A stretch of DNA of 64,000 nucleotides from Henriciella marina (GCF_027213945.1 NZ_JAPWGW010000002.1:555051-619050); one strand, 5' to 3'. Numbered from the stretch's first letter, positions 9,788 through 19,068 are shown. Notes: generated from the sequence alone by a model not told the origin. Made by a program: numbers and translations.

Positions 9788-9961
9788 GATTGCGGAATAT
9801 AAAGAGTTTTCGACGCGTAATGGTTTACCCGAACTCTTCCAGACGCTGACCGGTTCAACCTGTCGGCCCAATCGACGGGGTCCGGGAAAATCCAGCTCGC
9901 TTGCACCCAAAACTTATGACATTATACATGCCACAATGTTGCGGGAGTCGGAGGGCGCAGT

Positions 9962-11755
9962 TTGGTTATACGTTGGGCGATCGTTTTTCTGGTATCGGCT
10001 TGTCTTCTCCTAAGATGTTCAGCCGCGGCTCAGTCTGTCCCCGCATCTGAAAACCATGATCCAGCACAACCGCCCAATTTCGTGATCCTGCTGATTGATG
10101 ACGCTGCCTTCATGGATCTCGGCATTTATGGCGGCGAGGCATCGACACCAAACATTGATGCGCTGGCCCGCAGCGGGGTCATGTTCACCCGCTACTATAC
10201 TTCACCACTTTGCGCGCCGTCGCGCGCCATGCTGCTGACCGGGGTCGACAATCATCGCACAGGCGTGGCCACAATCCCGGAAGTTCTGCCGCGCGAGCAT
10301 GTCGGGCAGCCCGGCTATACGATGTCACTTGAACCGGGCGTGATGACGGTTGCCGCCCGGCTTCAGTCGCAGGGCTACCGCACGCTGATGACCGGCAAAT
10401 GGCATCTTGGCAGCGACGAAGGTGAGCTGCCTTCCGATCACGGGTTCGACCGCTCTTTCGCGCTCGACGCCTCAGGCGCGGACAATTGGGACGACAAGTC
10501 CTACATGCCCTATTATCGCGACGCCCCGTGGTATGAAGACGGCCAGCCCGCCACCCTTCCAGACGATTTTTATTCCTCGGAATTCATTGTCGACAAGATG
10601 ATCGACTATCTGTCCGAAACGGAGATCTCTCAGCCATTTTTCGCCTTTCTGGGCTTCCAGGCCGTCCACATTCCGGTTCAGGCACCCGCCGAGATCACGG
10701 CACGCTATCGCGAAACTTATGCGGGCGGCTGGCAGGAGCTGAGGGAGTCGCGCTGGCAAAAGGCAAAAGCGCTTGACCTCATCCCCGCCGCTGCCCCGCT
10801 CGCCCCACTACCTGAAGGCATGCGGCGCTGGGAAGATCTCAGCGACGAAGACAGGGAGGTTTACGCTGCCCGAATGGCGGTCAACGCCGCCATGCTCGAA
10901 GCGATGGACCTTCATATTGGCCGGCTGGTCGAACACCTCAAAGCGACCGGCGATTATGACAATACGGTCTTCCTCGTTACCTCGGACAATGGACCGGAGC
11001 CGAGCCGCGGCGACAATGACTGGCGCCTGACGCTCTGGATGAAACTGAATGGCTACCATCTTGATGTCGATGGCATCGGCGAAGAGGGAAGCTGGGGTTT
11101 CATCGGACCGGAATTTGCCATGGCGGCGGCTTCGCCCGGCAATCTGTTCAAGTTCCACGGAGCGGAAGGCGGCATACATGTCCCAATGATCATGTCGGGG
11201 CCGAACCTGCCGCAAAACATTCGCCAGGACGCACTCGTCCAGGTCACGGACATCGCGCCCACCTTTCTCGGAATGGCAGGCGTGGAAAGCGAAACCGCAG
11301 GCGCTGTTGCCATGACAGGCCGCAGTCTGATGCCGCTCCTCACTGGGGAAACAGAGGCCGTATATGGACCCGATGATCCGGTTGCGATCGAAGTGTCCGG
11401 CAATTCAGCCCTTATCCGGGACAATTACAAGATCACCCGCAATCAGCGCCCATGGGGCGACGCTAAATGGCGGCTTTACGATCTGGCAAACGATCCGGGC
11501 GAGGTAAACGACTTAGCTGCTGAGCGGCCAGAGCTGATGGCGAGCATGCTGGCCGCCTATGACGCCTATGGCTCAGCGGTTGGCGTTCTCGACGTGCCCG
11601 AAGGGTACGATAGTCACGCTATTATCACTCGCAAGACGCAGATGCGGCAGCTGCGCATCTACTGGTGGGTGCCGGCCCTGCTCTTCCTTATGCTCATTGC
11701 CGCTTTCTGGGGCGGGGTACGCCTCATCATGCGCGCGCGCCGACCCCGTCCCTGA
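9962..11755 (+). CDS. Formylglycine-type sulfatase with C-terminal membrane anchor
   Basis: A 597-residue type I sulfatase. The catalytic motif C-x-P-S-R is CAPSR with Cys84, the residue converted to formylglycine. Metal-binding acidic residues lie in LLIDDAAF and the late TSDNGPE segment. The N-terminus is a signal peptide (ending near SAAAQS) and the C-terminus has one hydrophobic helix followed by a basic tail, so the enzyme is probably anchored in the inner membrane facing the periplasm. The TTG start is supported by GGAGGG upstream. It pairs with a second sulfatase 28 bases downstream and with the maturation enzyme at 16569. The sulfated substrate is unknown. Confidence 0.9.
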   Translation: MVIRWAIVFLVSACLLLRCSAAAQSVPASENHDPAQPPNFVILLIDDAAFMDLGIYGGEASTPNIDALARSGVMFTRYYTSPLCAPSRAMLLTGVDNHRTGVATIPEVLPREHVGQPGYTMSLEPGVMTVAARLQSQGYRTLMTGKWHLGSDEGELPSDHGFDRSFALDASGADNWDDKSYMPYYRDAPWYEDGQPATLPDDFYSSEFIVDKMIDYLSETEISQPFFAFLGFQAVHIPVQAPAEITARYRETYAGGWQELRESRWQKAKALDLIPAAAPLAPLPEGMRRWEDLSDEDREVYAARMAVNAAMLEAMDLHIGRLVEHLKATGDYDNTVFLVTSDNGPEPSRGDNDWRLTLWMKLNGYHLDVDGIGEEGSWGFIGPEFAMAAASPGNLFKFHGAEGGIHVPMIMSGPNLPQNIRQDALVQVTDIAPTFLGMAGVESETAGAVAMTGRSLMPLLTGETEAVYGPDDPVAIEVSGNSALIRDNYKITRNQRPWGDAKWRLYDLANDPGEVNDLAAERPELMASMLAAYDAYGSAVGVLDVPEGYDSHAIITRKTQMRQLRIYWWVPALLFLMLIAAFWGGVRLIMRARRPRP

Positions 11756-11783
11756 CTGACCCGCTCACAGAAAGCCTCAGCCC

Positions 11784-13442
11784 ATGTGGAAGAAGATCGT
11801 TCTAGGTGCCTTGATCGTGGTTCTGGGTGGGCTTGGACTAGCCTGGCTCAATCGTGAAGCCGTCATCCTCTTCATCGCAGCTCACACCGGAAAGCAGGCG
11901 GTCGCTGAAAACCGTCAGGTAGATTGGCAGCAAGGTCCTGTCGAAGGGACAACCAGCCCGCTGACGCGCGCGCCCAATGTCATATTCATTCTCGCCGACG
12001 ATCTTGGCTATAATGACATTTCGACCTTTGGCGGCGGTGTCGCAGGCGGCGCAATTCAGACACCCAATATAGACCGGCTGGCCCGTGAAGGTGTTATCTT
12101 CACCAACGCCTATTCAGGCACGGCAAGCTGCGCGCCTTCGCGGGCGATGCTGATGACAGGACGCTATCCGACCCGGACGGGTTTCGAGTTCACCCCAACG
12201 CCGAACGGAATGGGACGTGTCATTTCATTCGTGTCCCGTTCCCATGAAAGCGGCATTCCGCCAATCGAATGGAGTGAAGCCGCCGCAGCGACGTCACCCC
12301 CGTTCGAGGAACAGGGACTTCCCGGCTCTGAAGTAACGCTTGCCGAGGTGCTAGGTGATGCAGGCTATCACACAGTCCATATCGGCAAATGGCATCTGGG
12401 ACGCGGGCCTGAATTTGGGCCGAATGCGCAGGGCTTTGATGAAAGCCTTCTCATGGCAAGTGGCCTTTACCTGCCCGAGAATGATCCAGGCGTTGTCAAT
12501 GCGAGGCTCAATTTCGATCCGGTCGACAAATTTCTCTGGGCCAAAATGCAGTACGCCGCCAGCTATAACGAAAGCGACTGGTTTGAGCCGGGTGGCTATC
12601 TCACCGATTACTGGACGCAGGAAGCGCAGTCAGTCATCCGCGCCAATCGCAACAGGCCATTTTTTCTTTATCTTGCCCATTGGGGAGTTCACACCCCGCT
12701 CCAGGCGACCCGGGAAGACTATGAGGCGGTCGGCGACATCCAGCCACATCGTCTTCGCGTCTATGCCGCCATGATCCGCGCCCTTGATCGCAGCGTCGGA
12801 AACATCCTCCACACACTGGACGAAGAGGGGCTCGCCGAAAACACGATCGTCATCTTCTCAAGCGACAATGGGGGCCCCGGCTATATCGGCCTGCCTGATA
12901 TCAATGCCCCCTATCGGGGCTGGAAACTCACCCTGTTTGAAGGCGGTATTCGCGTCCCCCTTTTCATGAGGTGGCCGGCCCGGATAGACGCAGCCCGAGA
13001 GGTTTCAGCGCCCGCCGCCCATATCGACCTCCTGCCAACGATTGCATCAGCCTGCGGCGCGCCGCTCCCCGAGGGGGTTGAGATTGATGGCAGGGATCTG
13101 TTGAGCGTGGCGACAGGTGAGGCAGAGCCAGCTGCAGGCGACCCCATATTCTGGCAAAGCGCTTATTATCGGGGCGTTAGGCGCGGTGACTGGAAACTTC
13201 AGGTCAGTCAGCGCCCTCACAAGGTCTGGCTATACGACCTCTCCAGTGATCCGACAGAGCAGATCAATATCGCCAGTGAACGCCCGGAGATTGTGGCGGA
13301 TCTGGCGGCTCTGCTTGACGCCCACCAGCAAGCCGCGCGTGAGCCCCTCTATCCATTCACACTCGAAGGACCTGTCGCGGTGGACCAGACCCTGGCGGAA
13401 AAACTGGAACCCGGCGCCGACGTCATCTATTGGCCCAACTAG
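11784..13442 (+). CDS. Formylglycine-type sulfatase, N-terminally anchored
   Basis: 552 residues with the sulfatase signature CAPSRAMLMTG (Cys116 to be converted to formylglycine), an N-terminal metal motif ADDLGYND and a late SSDNGGPGY segment. Residues 5-22 form an N-terminal hydrophobic helix (signal anchor). It follows the first sulfatase by 28 bases and is clearly co-transcribed with it. Its last codons overlap the end of the convergent TetR gene by 4 bases. It would hydrolyse sulfate esters in the periplasm after maturation by a formylglycine-generating enzyme. Confidence 0.9.
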   Translation: MWKKIVLGALIVVLGGLGLAWLNREAVILFIAAHTGKQAVAENRQVDWQQGPVEGTTSPLTRAPNVIFILADDLGYNDISTFGGGVAGGAIQTPNIDRLAREGVIFTNAYSGTASCAPSRAMLMTGRYPTRTGFEFTPTPNGMGRVISFVSRSHESGIPPIEWSEAAAATSPPFEEQGLPGSEVTLAEVLGDAGYHTVHIGKWHLGRGPEFGPNAQGFDESLLMASGLYLPENDPGVVNARLNFDPVDKFLWAKMQYAASYNESDWFEPGGYLTDYWTQEAQSVIRANRNRPFFLYLAHWGVHTPLQATREDYEAVGDIQPHRLRVYAAMIRALDRSVGNILHTLDEEGLAENTIVIFSSDNGGPGYIGLPDINAPYRGWKLTLFEGGIRVPLFMRWPARIDAAREVSAPAAHIDLLPTIASACGAPLPEGVEIDGRDLLSVATGEAEPAAGDPIFWQSAYYRGVRRGDWKLQVSQRPHKVWLYDLSSDPTEQINIASERPEIVADLAALLDAHQQAAREPLYPFTLEGPVAVDQTLAEKLEPGADVIYWPN

Positions 13443-14065
13443 GCCGGGCCATCGATGTCTTTCAGGAGCTTGCTCGCTGAATGAATCAGCACTTCCTTGG
13501 CCTGATGCGCTGAAAGCTCCTGATCCTGACGCAGCCGGCGCCAGGCATGAAAGCCTGTCAGCAATTCCAGCGCGCCAAGCAGAATCTCATCTTCAGCGAC
13601 GCTCGCTGGCAGGATCCCCTTGAGGCCTGCCCGTTCCATCACCAGAAAACGGCGATAGGCATAACCGAGCTGTGGCGAAGCAAATCGCCGAAGGCTTGAT
13701 GCGACCTTGAGCGGCATGATCCGTTCGTAAATCTTCGCGCGCCGTTCGATCAGCTCGATAACCCGCTCGCGCCAGGTTTCAGTTGTCCAGGGCGTCATCA
13801 CCACAGGCAGGATTTCTGCCTCCAGCCGTTCGGCCATCTCACGATAGAGCCCGTCCATATCTTCGAAGTGGCGAAAGACGGTCCGAAGACCGACGCCGGC
13901 TTCTTCTGCGACCCTTGCCGCGCTCGGGTCCATGTCTCCACTTTCGACAAGGGCAAACAGGGCATCGACGATCTGCGCCCGGCTACGCTGACTGCGGGCC
14001 TTGCGGCCATCATCTGGTTCACCTGCCTGCACGATCTTCAAATCAGGTTTGTTTTTCTCAGCCAT
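13439..14065 (-). CDS. TetR-family regulator of the sulfatase locus
   Basis: About 208 residues from the ATG at 14065, which has GGAG upstream and sits 19 bases after the stop of the hydrolase gene. The frame remains open to 14119, but that would overlap the upstream gene. The helix-turn-helix is AARVAEEAGVGLRTVFRHFE. It is the last gene of the minus-strand set and converges on the sulfatase pair, so it is a natural candidate to regulate both sides. A short CCAA-type palindrome at 16511 may be its operator. Confidence 0.82.
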   Translation of the reverse strand: MAEKNKPDLKIVQAGEPDDGRKARSQRSRAQIVDALFALVESGDMDPSAARVAEEAGVGLRTVFRHFEDMDGLYREMAERLEAEILPVVMTPWTTETWRERVIELIERRAKIYERIMPLKVASSLRRFASPQLGYAYRRFLVMERAGLKGILPASVAEDEILLGALELLTGFHAWRRLRQDQELSAHQAKEVLIHSASKLLKDIDGPA

Positions 14066-14084
14066 TCTCGCAGCTCCGGAGGTC

Positions 14085-15167
14085 TCAATTGAGCAGATTG
14101 CGCCGGACGATCCGGTCACTTTTTGCGGGCAGGCTGATCATCAGGCCATCCTCACCAATCTCCATTTTTCCATCAAACTTGTCGCCCGCGCCGTCAAGAA
14201 AGGCTGGATAGAGCATCGGCATTGGAAGCGGCGGCACAATATGAGTGAGGACAAGCGCCTCGACGTCCGCCGCCTGCGCGGTCTCAGCCGCTTCAGACGG
14301 GCTCGCATGATAGTCGAGTATATCGCTGAAAATCCTGGAGAGTTCAGCATCGCCATTTCTGGCTGCAGCTGCTGACATGACTGCGACCATCTCCCGGTTC
14401 AGGGCTTCGTGAATGAGAAGGTCGCTTCCTTTGGCTACCTCGGTCACGGCGTCGCTCCTGACCGTGTCTCCACTGATCGTGACGGCCCTACCCTTATAGT
14501 CGATCCGGTAGCCAAAGGCCGGCTCAACAGGCTCATGATTGACGAGGAATGCCTGCACGCGCACGCCACCCTCTGAAAACACCGTCACTGCACCGTCCGA
14601 AGGTAACGAAATCTCGGTCACTTCAGCGCCGAATCCCGAGGGGTTTGCAACAGCTATCCCATGATGCGCCGTCCTGTATCCCGCATCGGTCCGGTAGGCT
14701 GACATAAATCCATTCGCCACAACGCCCGTCCCCTCCGGCCCGGATATCTGGACTGGCGTCGTACGGGACCCGGCGATCCAGGCCTGCAGCATCATCTCGC
14801 CGAGACCGTCGATATGGTCCGAATGCAGGTGGGTGAGAAAGACCCTATCGGTCTCTCCAACCGGAAAGCCCATCCGCATGAGTTTGCGCAAGCTGCCGGA
14901 GCCGGTATCGAAAACGAGCGCTTTATCGCCCGCCAGAATACCGAGACACGGCCCGGCGCGCTCTGGATCCGGGAGCGGCGAACCCGTGCCGCAGAAATAG
15001 ACGTGAAGGCCGTCTTCCAGCGTGGCGGTCTGATCAAGGCCAACCAGCCTGCCTGCCATTCGCTCAAAGACTGAAGCTCCAATTCTCGCCTGAAAAACCT
15101 TGAAGGTCCCCCCCGTCAAAACGAGCAATAAAATCAGGCCAACGACGCTGCGTAGAATCCATTTCAT
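14085..15167 (-). CDS. Metallo-beta-lactamase-fold hydrolase
   Basis: 360 residues with an N-terminal hydrophobic anchor or signal (7-20) and the zinc-binding motif THLHSDHIDG (His113, His115, Asp117, His118). The CGTGSPLPDPERAG segment near residue 59 resembles the RNase Z-like branch of the fold, which also contains periplasmic zinc arylsulfatases (AtsA type). Given its neighbours, a sulfatase or sulfated-lactone hydrolase role is attractive, but the family is very broad and a plain MBL hydrolase is equally possible. It lies between the TetR gene and the double thioredoxin-fold gene in one operon. Confidence 0.8.
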   Translation of the reverse strand: MKWILRSVVGLILLLVLTGGTFKVFQARIGASVFERMAGRLVGLDQTATLEDGLHVYFCGTGSPLPDPERAGPCLGILAGDKALVFDTGSGSLRKLMRMGFPVGETDRVFLTHLHSDHIDGLGEMMLQAWIAGSRTTPVQISGPEGTGVVANGFMSAYRTDAGYRTAHHGIAVANPSGFGAEVTEISLPSDGAVTVFSEGGVRVQAFLVNHEPVEPAFGYRIDYKGRAVTISGDTVRSDAVTEVAKGSDLLIHEALNREMVAVMSAAAARNGDAELSRIFSDILDYHASPSEAAETAQAADVEALVLTHIVPPLPMPMLYPAFLDGAGDKFDGKMEIGEDGLMISLPAKSDRIVRRNLLN

Positions 15168-15189
15168 CAGCTTCCCCCTATCTTGGAAA

Positions 15190-16485
15190 TCATGACCCGA
15201 CCGTAGAAAGCGAGGCTTTCATGGCGTCCTCGATCACCCACAACCGGTCCTGTCCCCAGGCAGAAACCTCTCCGAAACGGTAGCTCGGCACACCCCACAG
15301 GCCGCGCGACATCATCTCGCGTCGATTGTCTTCCGCCTCCGCTTTCCAATGGTCATTTCCAATCAGAGGTCTGGCCTCGCCCCAGTCCAGACCAGCGCGC
15401 TCAGTTATGATGCGCAGACCCTTATCGGTGCCAGCATCAATGCCCTCGGCCCAGACACCGCTCAAAAAACTTTCAGTGAACGCAAAGCCCCGGCCCTGAT
15501 CAATGGCCCAAGGCAAAATCGAATACCCGCGTTCGACTGGTTCTCCAACGGGATCGCAGATCCTTCCGAAAGGCACTGAAAGTCGGCGCGCTTCCCGAGC
15601 TGCGTCCTGAATGATGTACCGTCCCTTCGCGCGCGGCACCTGCATGCCCCGCATGACCATGGGAAGGACGAACCGAAGCTTCAGATTCGCCCCATAGGCA
15701 TCGGCAAGCGCTTTCACACGGCGCGCGGAAATCGCGGTGTAGGGGCTGCGAAAGGACAGATAGAAGTGTAGATCTGGCGCGTTTTTGAAACCTCCGCCAA
15801 TGGGCTCGTTAACGACCGCCGGCGGCGCAAAAATAAAGCTATCCGGCGCCTGCTCAGACGCAGCGCCCTTTTCTCTCAGACGCGCCTCAAGGTAGTGGAG
15901 ACGGTCGATGCCCCAGTACCATTCACCCCCATAGTGGAACGTCGCTCCAAGATAGTGACCAAGCTCATCGCGAAGCCTGTCACCTTCCTCAAACAACAAT
16001 ATGGGATTCAGCGACTGGTCCGGTGCACTGCCTGATCCGGTCCAGAGCCATTTGCCAATCGGCGCCGCAGCGGCCGCAAACTGGCCGTCATTGATGGCAG
16101 CGGCGAGCGCCCCGCTGGCTGTTTCTAATGCCTCTTTCGAGGGCTGTCGGCCAGGATCCATGAAGCTTAGCCCTGCTTTCCGCGCGAGGCGAGCCGCGTC
16201 GATACGGGAATAGTCAATCAGCCTCTGGCGGTCCGGTGCGGCCCAGCCTGGCGGAGGCGAAACAAGGTGAGACTTGAAGACAATATTGTAGCGCTCACAC
16301 AGGCCGTTCAGAACCTGCGACGTCAGATAGGAATAAGGGTCTGCAGTATCGTGAAAATAGTCGACCGTCCTCATAAGGCCCTTTCTCTTACGCCGACTTT
16401 CAACAACGGCGCGTCGGCGATCGAGCCTGCCCTTGCTGGTTAGATAGCCCGTCACGATTGGTGAAATAATACCCTTCAAAGACAC
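15190..16485 (-). CDS. Double thioredoxin-fold protein (DsbA / HCCA isomerase-like)
   Basis: 431 residues from a GTG. Two related domains of the DsbA/2-hydroxychromene-2-carboxylate isomerase (kappa-GST) type are in tandem. The first begins near residue 39 (VDYFHDTADPYSYL) and the second near residue 230 (FYLSFRSPYTAIS). Neither has a CxxC, so it is not a disulfide oxidoreductase. The SPY-type motif points to a glutathione-dependent isomerase or transferase fold. The N-terminal basic tail (1-37) may be real; an ATG at 16374 would start directly at the first domain. It is co-oriented with the MBL hydrolase and TetR genes. Its role in the sulfatase locus is unclear. Confidence 0.7.
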   Translation of the reverse strand: MSLKGIISPIVTGYLTSKGRLDRRRAVVESRRKRKGLMRTVDYFHDTADPYSYLTSQVLNGLCERYNIVFKSHLVSPPPGWAAPDRQRLIDYSRIDAARLARKAGLSFMDPGRQPSKEALETASGALAAAINDGQFAAAAAPIGKWLWTGSGSAPDQSLNPILLFEEGDRLRDELGHYLGATFHYGGEWYWGIDRLHYLEARLREKGAASEQAPDSFIFAPPAVVNEPIGGGFKNAPDLHFYLSFRSPYTAISARRVKALADAYGANLKLRFVLPMVMRGMQVPRAKGRYIIQDAAREARRLSVPFGRICDPVGEPVERGYSILPWAIDQGRGFAFTESFLSGVWAEGIDAGTDKGLRIITERAGLDWGEARPLIGNDHWKAEAEDNRREMMSRGLWGVPSYRFGEVSAWGQDRLWVIEDAMKASLSTVGS

Positions 16486-16510
16486 GTGATGATTGATCTC
16501 CTCTTCGCTC

Positions 16511-16525
16511 CCAATTATTATTTGG
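16511..16525. promoter_or_regulatory. Imperfect palindrome in divergent promoter
   Basis: CCAATTATTATTTGG is an almost perfect 15-base palindrome (6 of 7 arm positions) in the A/T-rich gap between the minus-strand hydrolase/TetR operon and the FGE gene. Its location suits an operator for the local TetR protein. Inference only. Confidence 0.35.
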
Positions 16526-16568
16526 CATGCATAGTGTCAATTTTATTCCAGATTGCCCGTCTACCGGT

Positions 16569-17519
16569 ATGAACAGGAAAATTCGCCTCGCTTCTTGCAT
16601 GTCCGGACTTGCCTGCCTGGGATTTGCAGCCTGCAGTCCAGCAGAGAATTTGCCCGCCGCACCAGCCAATCGATGCCCTCTTCCTCCCGCCGGCAGTTTC
16701 GTTTCGATAGAAGGCGGCACCTTTCTCATGGGATCAGACACTGGCTACCGCGAGGAAGCGCCCCAACGCCCTCAAACTGTCAGCAGCTTTGCGATGGAGG
16801 TAACCGAAGTCACGAACGCGCAATTTGCCGATTTCGTGGCCGAAACCGGATACGTGACCAGCGCCGAACGCGCCCCTGACCCAGCCCTCTTGCCCGCCAG
16901 TGCCCCTGCACGCTTCAGAAAACCCGGGGCAGCGGTGTTTACTCTCCCGAAGGGAGCGGGGCCCGGCCATTGGAGCTATGTGCCGGGGGCGAGCTGGCGG
17001 CGACCTGAAGGTCCAGGCAGCACCATTGAAGGCAAGCCGAACGAACCGGTTGTTCAAGTCTCTTATGAAGACGCTGAGGCCTTTGCCAGCTGGAAGGGCG
17101 CCCGTCTGCCCACAGAGGCCGAGTGGGAATATGCCGCGCGCGCTGGCCGGTCGCCGACGACCTATGAATGGGGCGATGATCCGCCGACGGCAGAGGTCCC
17201 GCAAGCGAACACCTGGCAGGGTATTTTCCCAATCTCCGATACAGCCGCTGACGGGTTCCAGGGGCGCGCGCCGGTGGGATGCTATGCGCCCAACTCCTGG
17301 GGGCTTTACGATATGTCCGGCAATGTCTGGGAATGGACCGCCAGCCCCTATAGCCAGATCGCGCAGGGCCCGGACACGGTGATGACCATCAAGGGCGGAT
17401 CATATCTCTGCGCAGACAATTTCTGCCGCCGCTATCGCCCGCCTGCCCGCCAGGGACAGGAAGCCAGCCTTCCCTCAAACCATATCGGTTTTCGCATCGT
17501 CATGGGTAAGGCGCCTTGA
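16569..17519 (+). CDS. Formylglycine-generating enzyme (sulfatase-modifying factor)
   Basis: About 316 residues of the FGE/SUMF1 fold. The active-site pair C-x4-C is present in GGSYLCADNFCRRYR (Cys281, Cys286), with downstream residues matching catalytic FGEs such as the human enzyme, so this is a true FGE and not only a fold relative. Fold motifs include GGTFLMGSD, RLPTEAEWEYAARAG and GNVWEWT. It oxidises the sulfatase C-x-P-S-R cysteine to formylglycine using oxygen and copper. The ATG at 16569 gives a basic n-region and hydrophobic core ending in GFAAC, a lipoprotein-like signal; the ATG at 16527 abuts a palindrome. Substrates are probably the two sulfatases of this locus. Confidence 0.88.
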   Translation: MNRKIRLASCMSGLACLGFAACSPAENLPAAPANRCPLPPAGSFVSIEGGTFLMGSDTGYREEAPQRPQTVSSFAMEVTEVTNAQFADFVAETGYVTSAERAPDPALLPASAPARFRKPGAAVFTLPKGAGPGHWSYVPGASWRRPEGPGSTIEGKPNEPVVQVSYEDAEAFASWKGARLPTEAEWEYAARAGRSPTTYEWGDDPPTAEVPQANTWQGIFPISDTAADGFQGRAPVGCYAPNSWGLYDMSGNVWEWTASPYSQIAQGPDTVMTIKGGSYLCADNFCRRYRPPARQGQEASLPSNHIGFRIVMGKAP

Positions 17520-17642
17520 GTTGTTCATAGGAATTCTGGCGGCCGGCGCGCCTGATAAGCCTCATAGGGAGAGTAAATCCCCGAAAACTTCGGACTATTC
17601 GTCGACGTCGATTTCGTGCGGGTTCTCGGGAAACTGGCTGGC

Positions 17643-18460
17643 GGTGCTGTCAGTCTAATGCGAACCCGTCTCCAGCATCGCTAGCCGCACGCTGCCCTAT
17701 CCAACCACAAGTTGGCGCCATTCGAGAAGGGCAGCGTCGCGTCGTAATTTGAAAGTCTGGCGGTGGTTGATGTGGCGCTCGAGGTTAAAGTGATTATGGA
17801 ACGAGGCGTGCGTCGAAGCGAATTTCTGCAGGTTCGACATTCGCCTGAATCTCAACATTGCTCGCTCTCGTCGCCGCAATGGCAAGTGGCTCTTCTCGGC
17901 GCGGTTGTTCAAATGGCGACCAACCTCCTGGCGATCGATATTTCCGATTTCCTTCACCGCTGCACCATAGGGTCTCAGCCGGTCTGTCACGACTGTCCGC
18001 GGCGCACCGTATCGCTTCATCGTTTTCTTGAAAAACCTCAAAGCCGCTGATTTATCTCTAGTTTTGGTGACGTAGCTTTCTAGAACTTCGCCCTCATGGT
18101 CGATGGCTCGCCAGAGGTAATGCGTCTCTCCGTTGTTCTTCACGAACACCTCGTCCAGGTGCCACTGCCATTGCGTGATTTGGCGCAAGTAGCTGGCGCG
18201 GCGAATGCGGATCTTGCCGGCAAACATCGGACCGAACCTATCGACCCAGAGCCGCACGCTCTCATGGCAGACGTCAATTCCACGCTCATGAAGGAGGTCT
18301 TCTACATTGCGCAGAGAAAGCGGAAATCGGACGTACATCATGACCGCAAGTTGGATGATCTCGGGCGACGTTTTGAAATAGCGAAATGGATTTCGGGGCA
18401 TGAAGCAATCCTAGCCGCGTCGCCCTACCCACTCAATCGCCCGGTTCTCCTGACAATGCC
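17643..18460 (-). mobile_element. IS6-family insertion sequence, copy 1
   Basis: 818 bases carrying one transposase gene. The ends are imperfect inverted repeats, GGTGCTGTCAG at the left and GGCATTGTCAG read inward from the right. The flanking 8 bases (TGGCTGGC and CGTAATTC) do not match, so there is no target duplication; recombination between copies or later deletion probably removed it. It lies in direct orientation with copy 2 at 24698, so the two could mobilise the intervening efflux operon. Confidence 0.85.
17697..18401 (-). CDS. IS6-family transposase
   Basis: 234 residues, the usual length for IS26/IS6-type enzymes. The N-terminus has an HTH region (SLRNVEDLLHERGIDV). The DDE catalytic residues lie in WHLDEVFVK (first D), VVTDRLRPYG (second D) and NNRAEKSHL (E). 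The residue after the glutamate is lysine, whereas copy 2 and most relatives have asparagine. The frame is intact. Confidence 0.9.
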   Translation of the reverse strand: MPRNPFRYFKTSPEIIQLAVMMYVRFPLSLRNVEDLLHERGIDVCHESVRLWVDRFGPMFAGKIRIRRASYLRQITQWQWHLDEVFVKNNGETHYLWRAIDHEGEVLESYVTKTRDKSAALRFFKKTMKRYGAPRTVVTDRLRPYGAAVKEIGNIDRQEVGRHLNNRAEKSHLPLRRRERAMLRFRRMSNLQKFASTHASFHNHFNLERHINHRQTFKLRRDAALLEWRQLVVG

Positions 18461-18523
18461 CGTAATTCAGGAGCGGTAGCAGCAGGCCAGCCGTCCGAAT
18501 CACGGGCTGGGTCAGATTGAACG

Positions 18524-18991
18524 TCAGCTAGCCAGGTTTTGTCTAATGACCTGGATCACTGATGACGCTGCCTCAATTTGCTCTTGAGACAGACCGCCAA
18601 AGGCATTGTTAGCAACACTTTCGGCGAGGCGCGCGATCTCTTCTGATCTCGCCAACGCAAACTCTGTCGGCACCACTCGCCAAATACGACGATCCTGCGT
18701 GTCAGCCTCACGCGTTACGTAGCCCGATTTCTCCAACTGATCGATCAGTGTGCCAACAGATGGACGGGCAACTTCTAATGCCTCGGCAAGTTGGGTTTGA
18801 GAAGCTGCCTTCAGCCTGAGTACGTAAATCAAGGCGTGCCACTGTGACCGCGTTAAGTCCAGCCGCTTCATTTCCTGATCAAAGGCCGCTCGCAACAAGC
18901 GAGTAACTTCTGCCAGCAAAAAGCTGAGATTCACTCGCTCATCATCCCCCATACGTCCGACAAAGCTATTTTCGGCAGTTGGAATTTTCAA
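18524..18991 (-). CDS. MarR-family transcriptional regulator
   Basis: 155 residues from a TTG, or 142 from the ATG at 18952. A winged helix-turn-helix is visible in SQTQLAEALEVARPSVGTLI followed by the wing DTQDRRIWRVV. It is divergent from the hydrolase/thioesterase/RND pump operon and separated from it by 77 A/T-rich bases. MarR proteins commonly repress efflux and detoxification genes and release DNA on binding a small hydrophobic compound. A paralogue is encoded at 29229. Confidence 0.87.
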   Translation of the reverse strand: MKIPTAENSFVGRMGDDERVNLSFLLAEVTRLLRAAFDQEMKRLDLTRSQWHALIYVLRLKAASQTQLAEALEVARPSVGTLIDQLEKSGYVTREADTQDRRIWRVVPTEFALARSEEIARLAESVANNAFGGLSQEQIEAASSVIQVIRQNLAS

Positions 18992-19015
18992 AATATCATT
19001 CCGATTTACTTTATT

Positions 19016-19031
19016 TGTGAGTTACCTTACA
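19016..19031. promoter_or_regulatory. Possible MarR operator
   Basis: TGTGAGTTACCTTACA, an imperfect 16-base palindrome (5 of 6 arm positions), sits midway between the divergent MarR and hydrolase genes. MarR dimers usually bind palindromes of this size. No experimental support. Confidence 0.35.
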
Positions 19032-19068
19032 TTTAGGAGCATAACAATAATATTTTAGGGGATTTATT

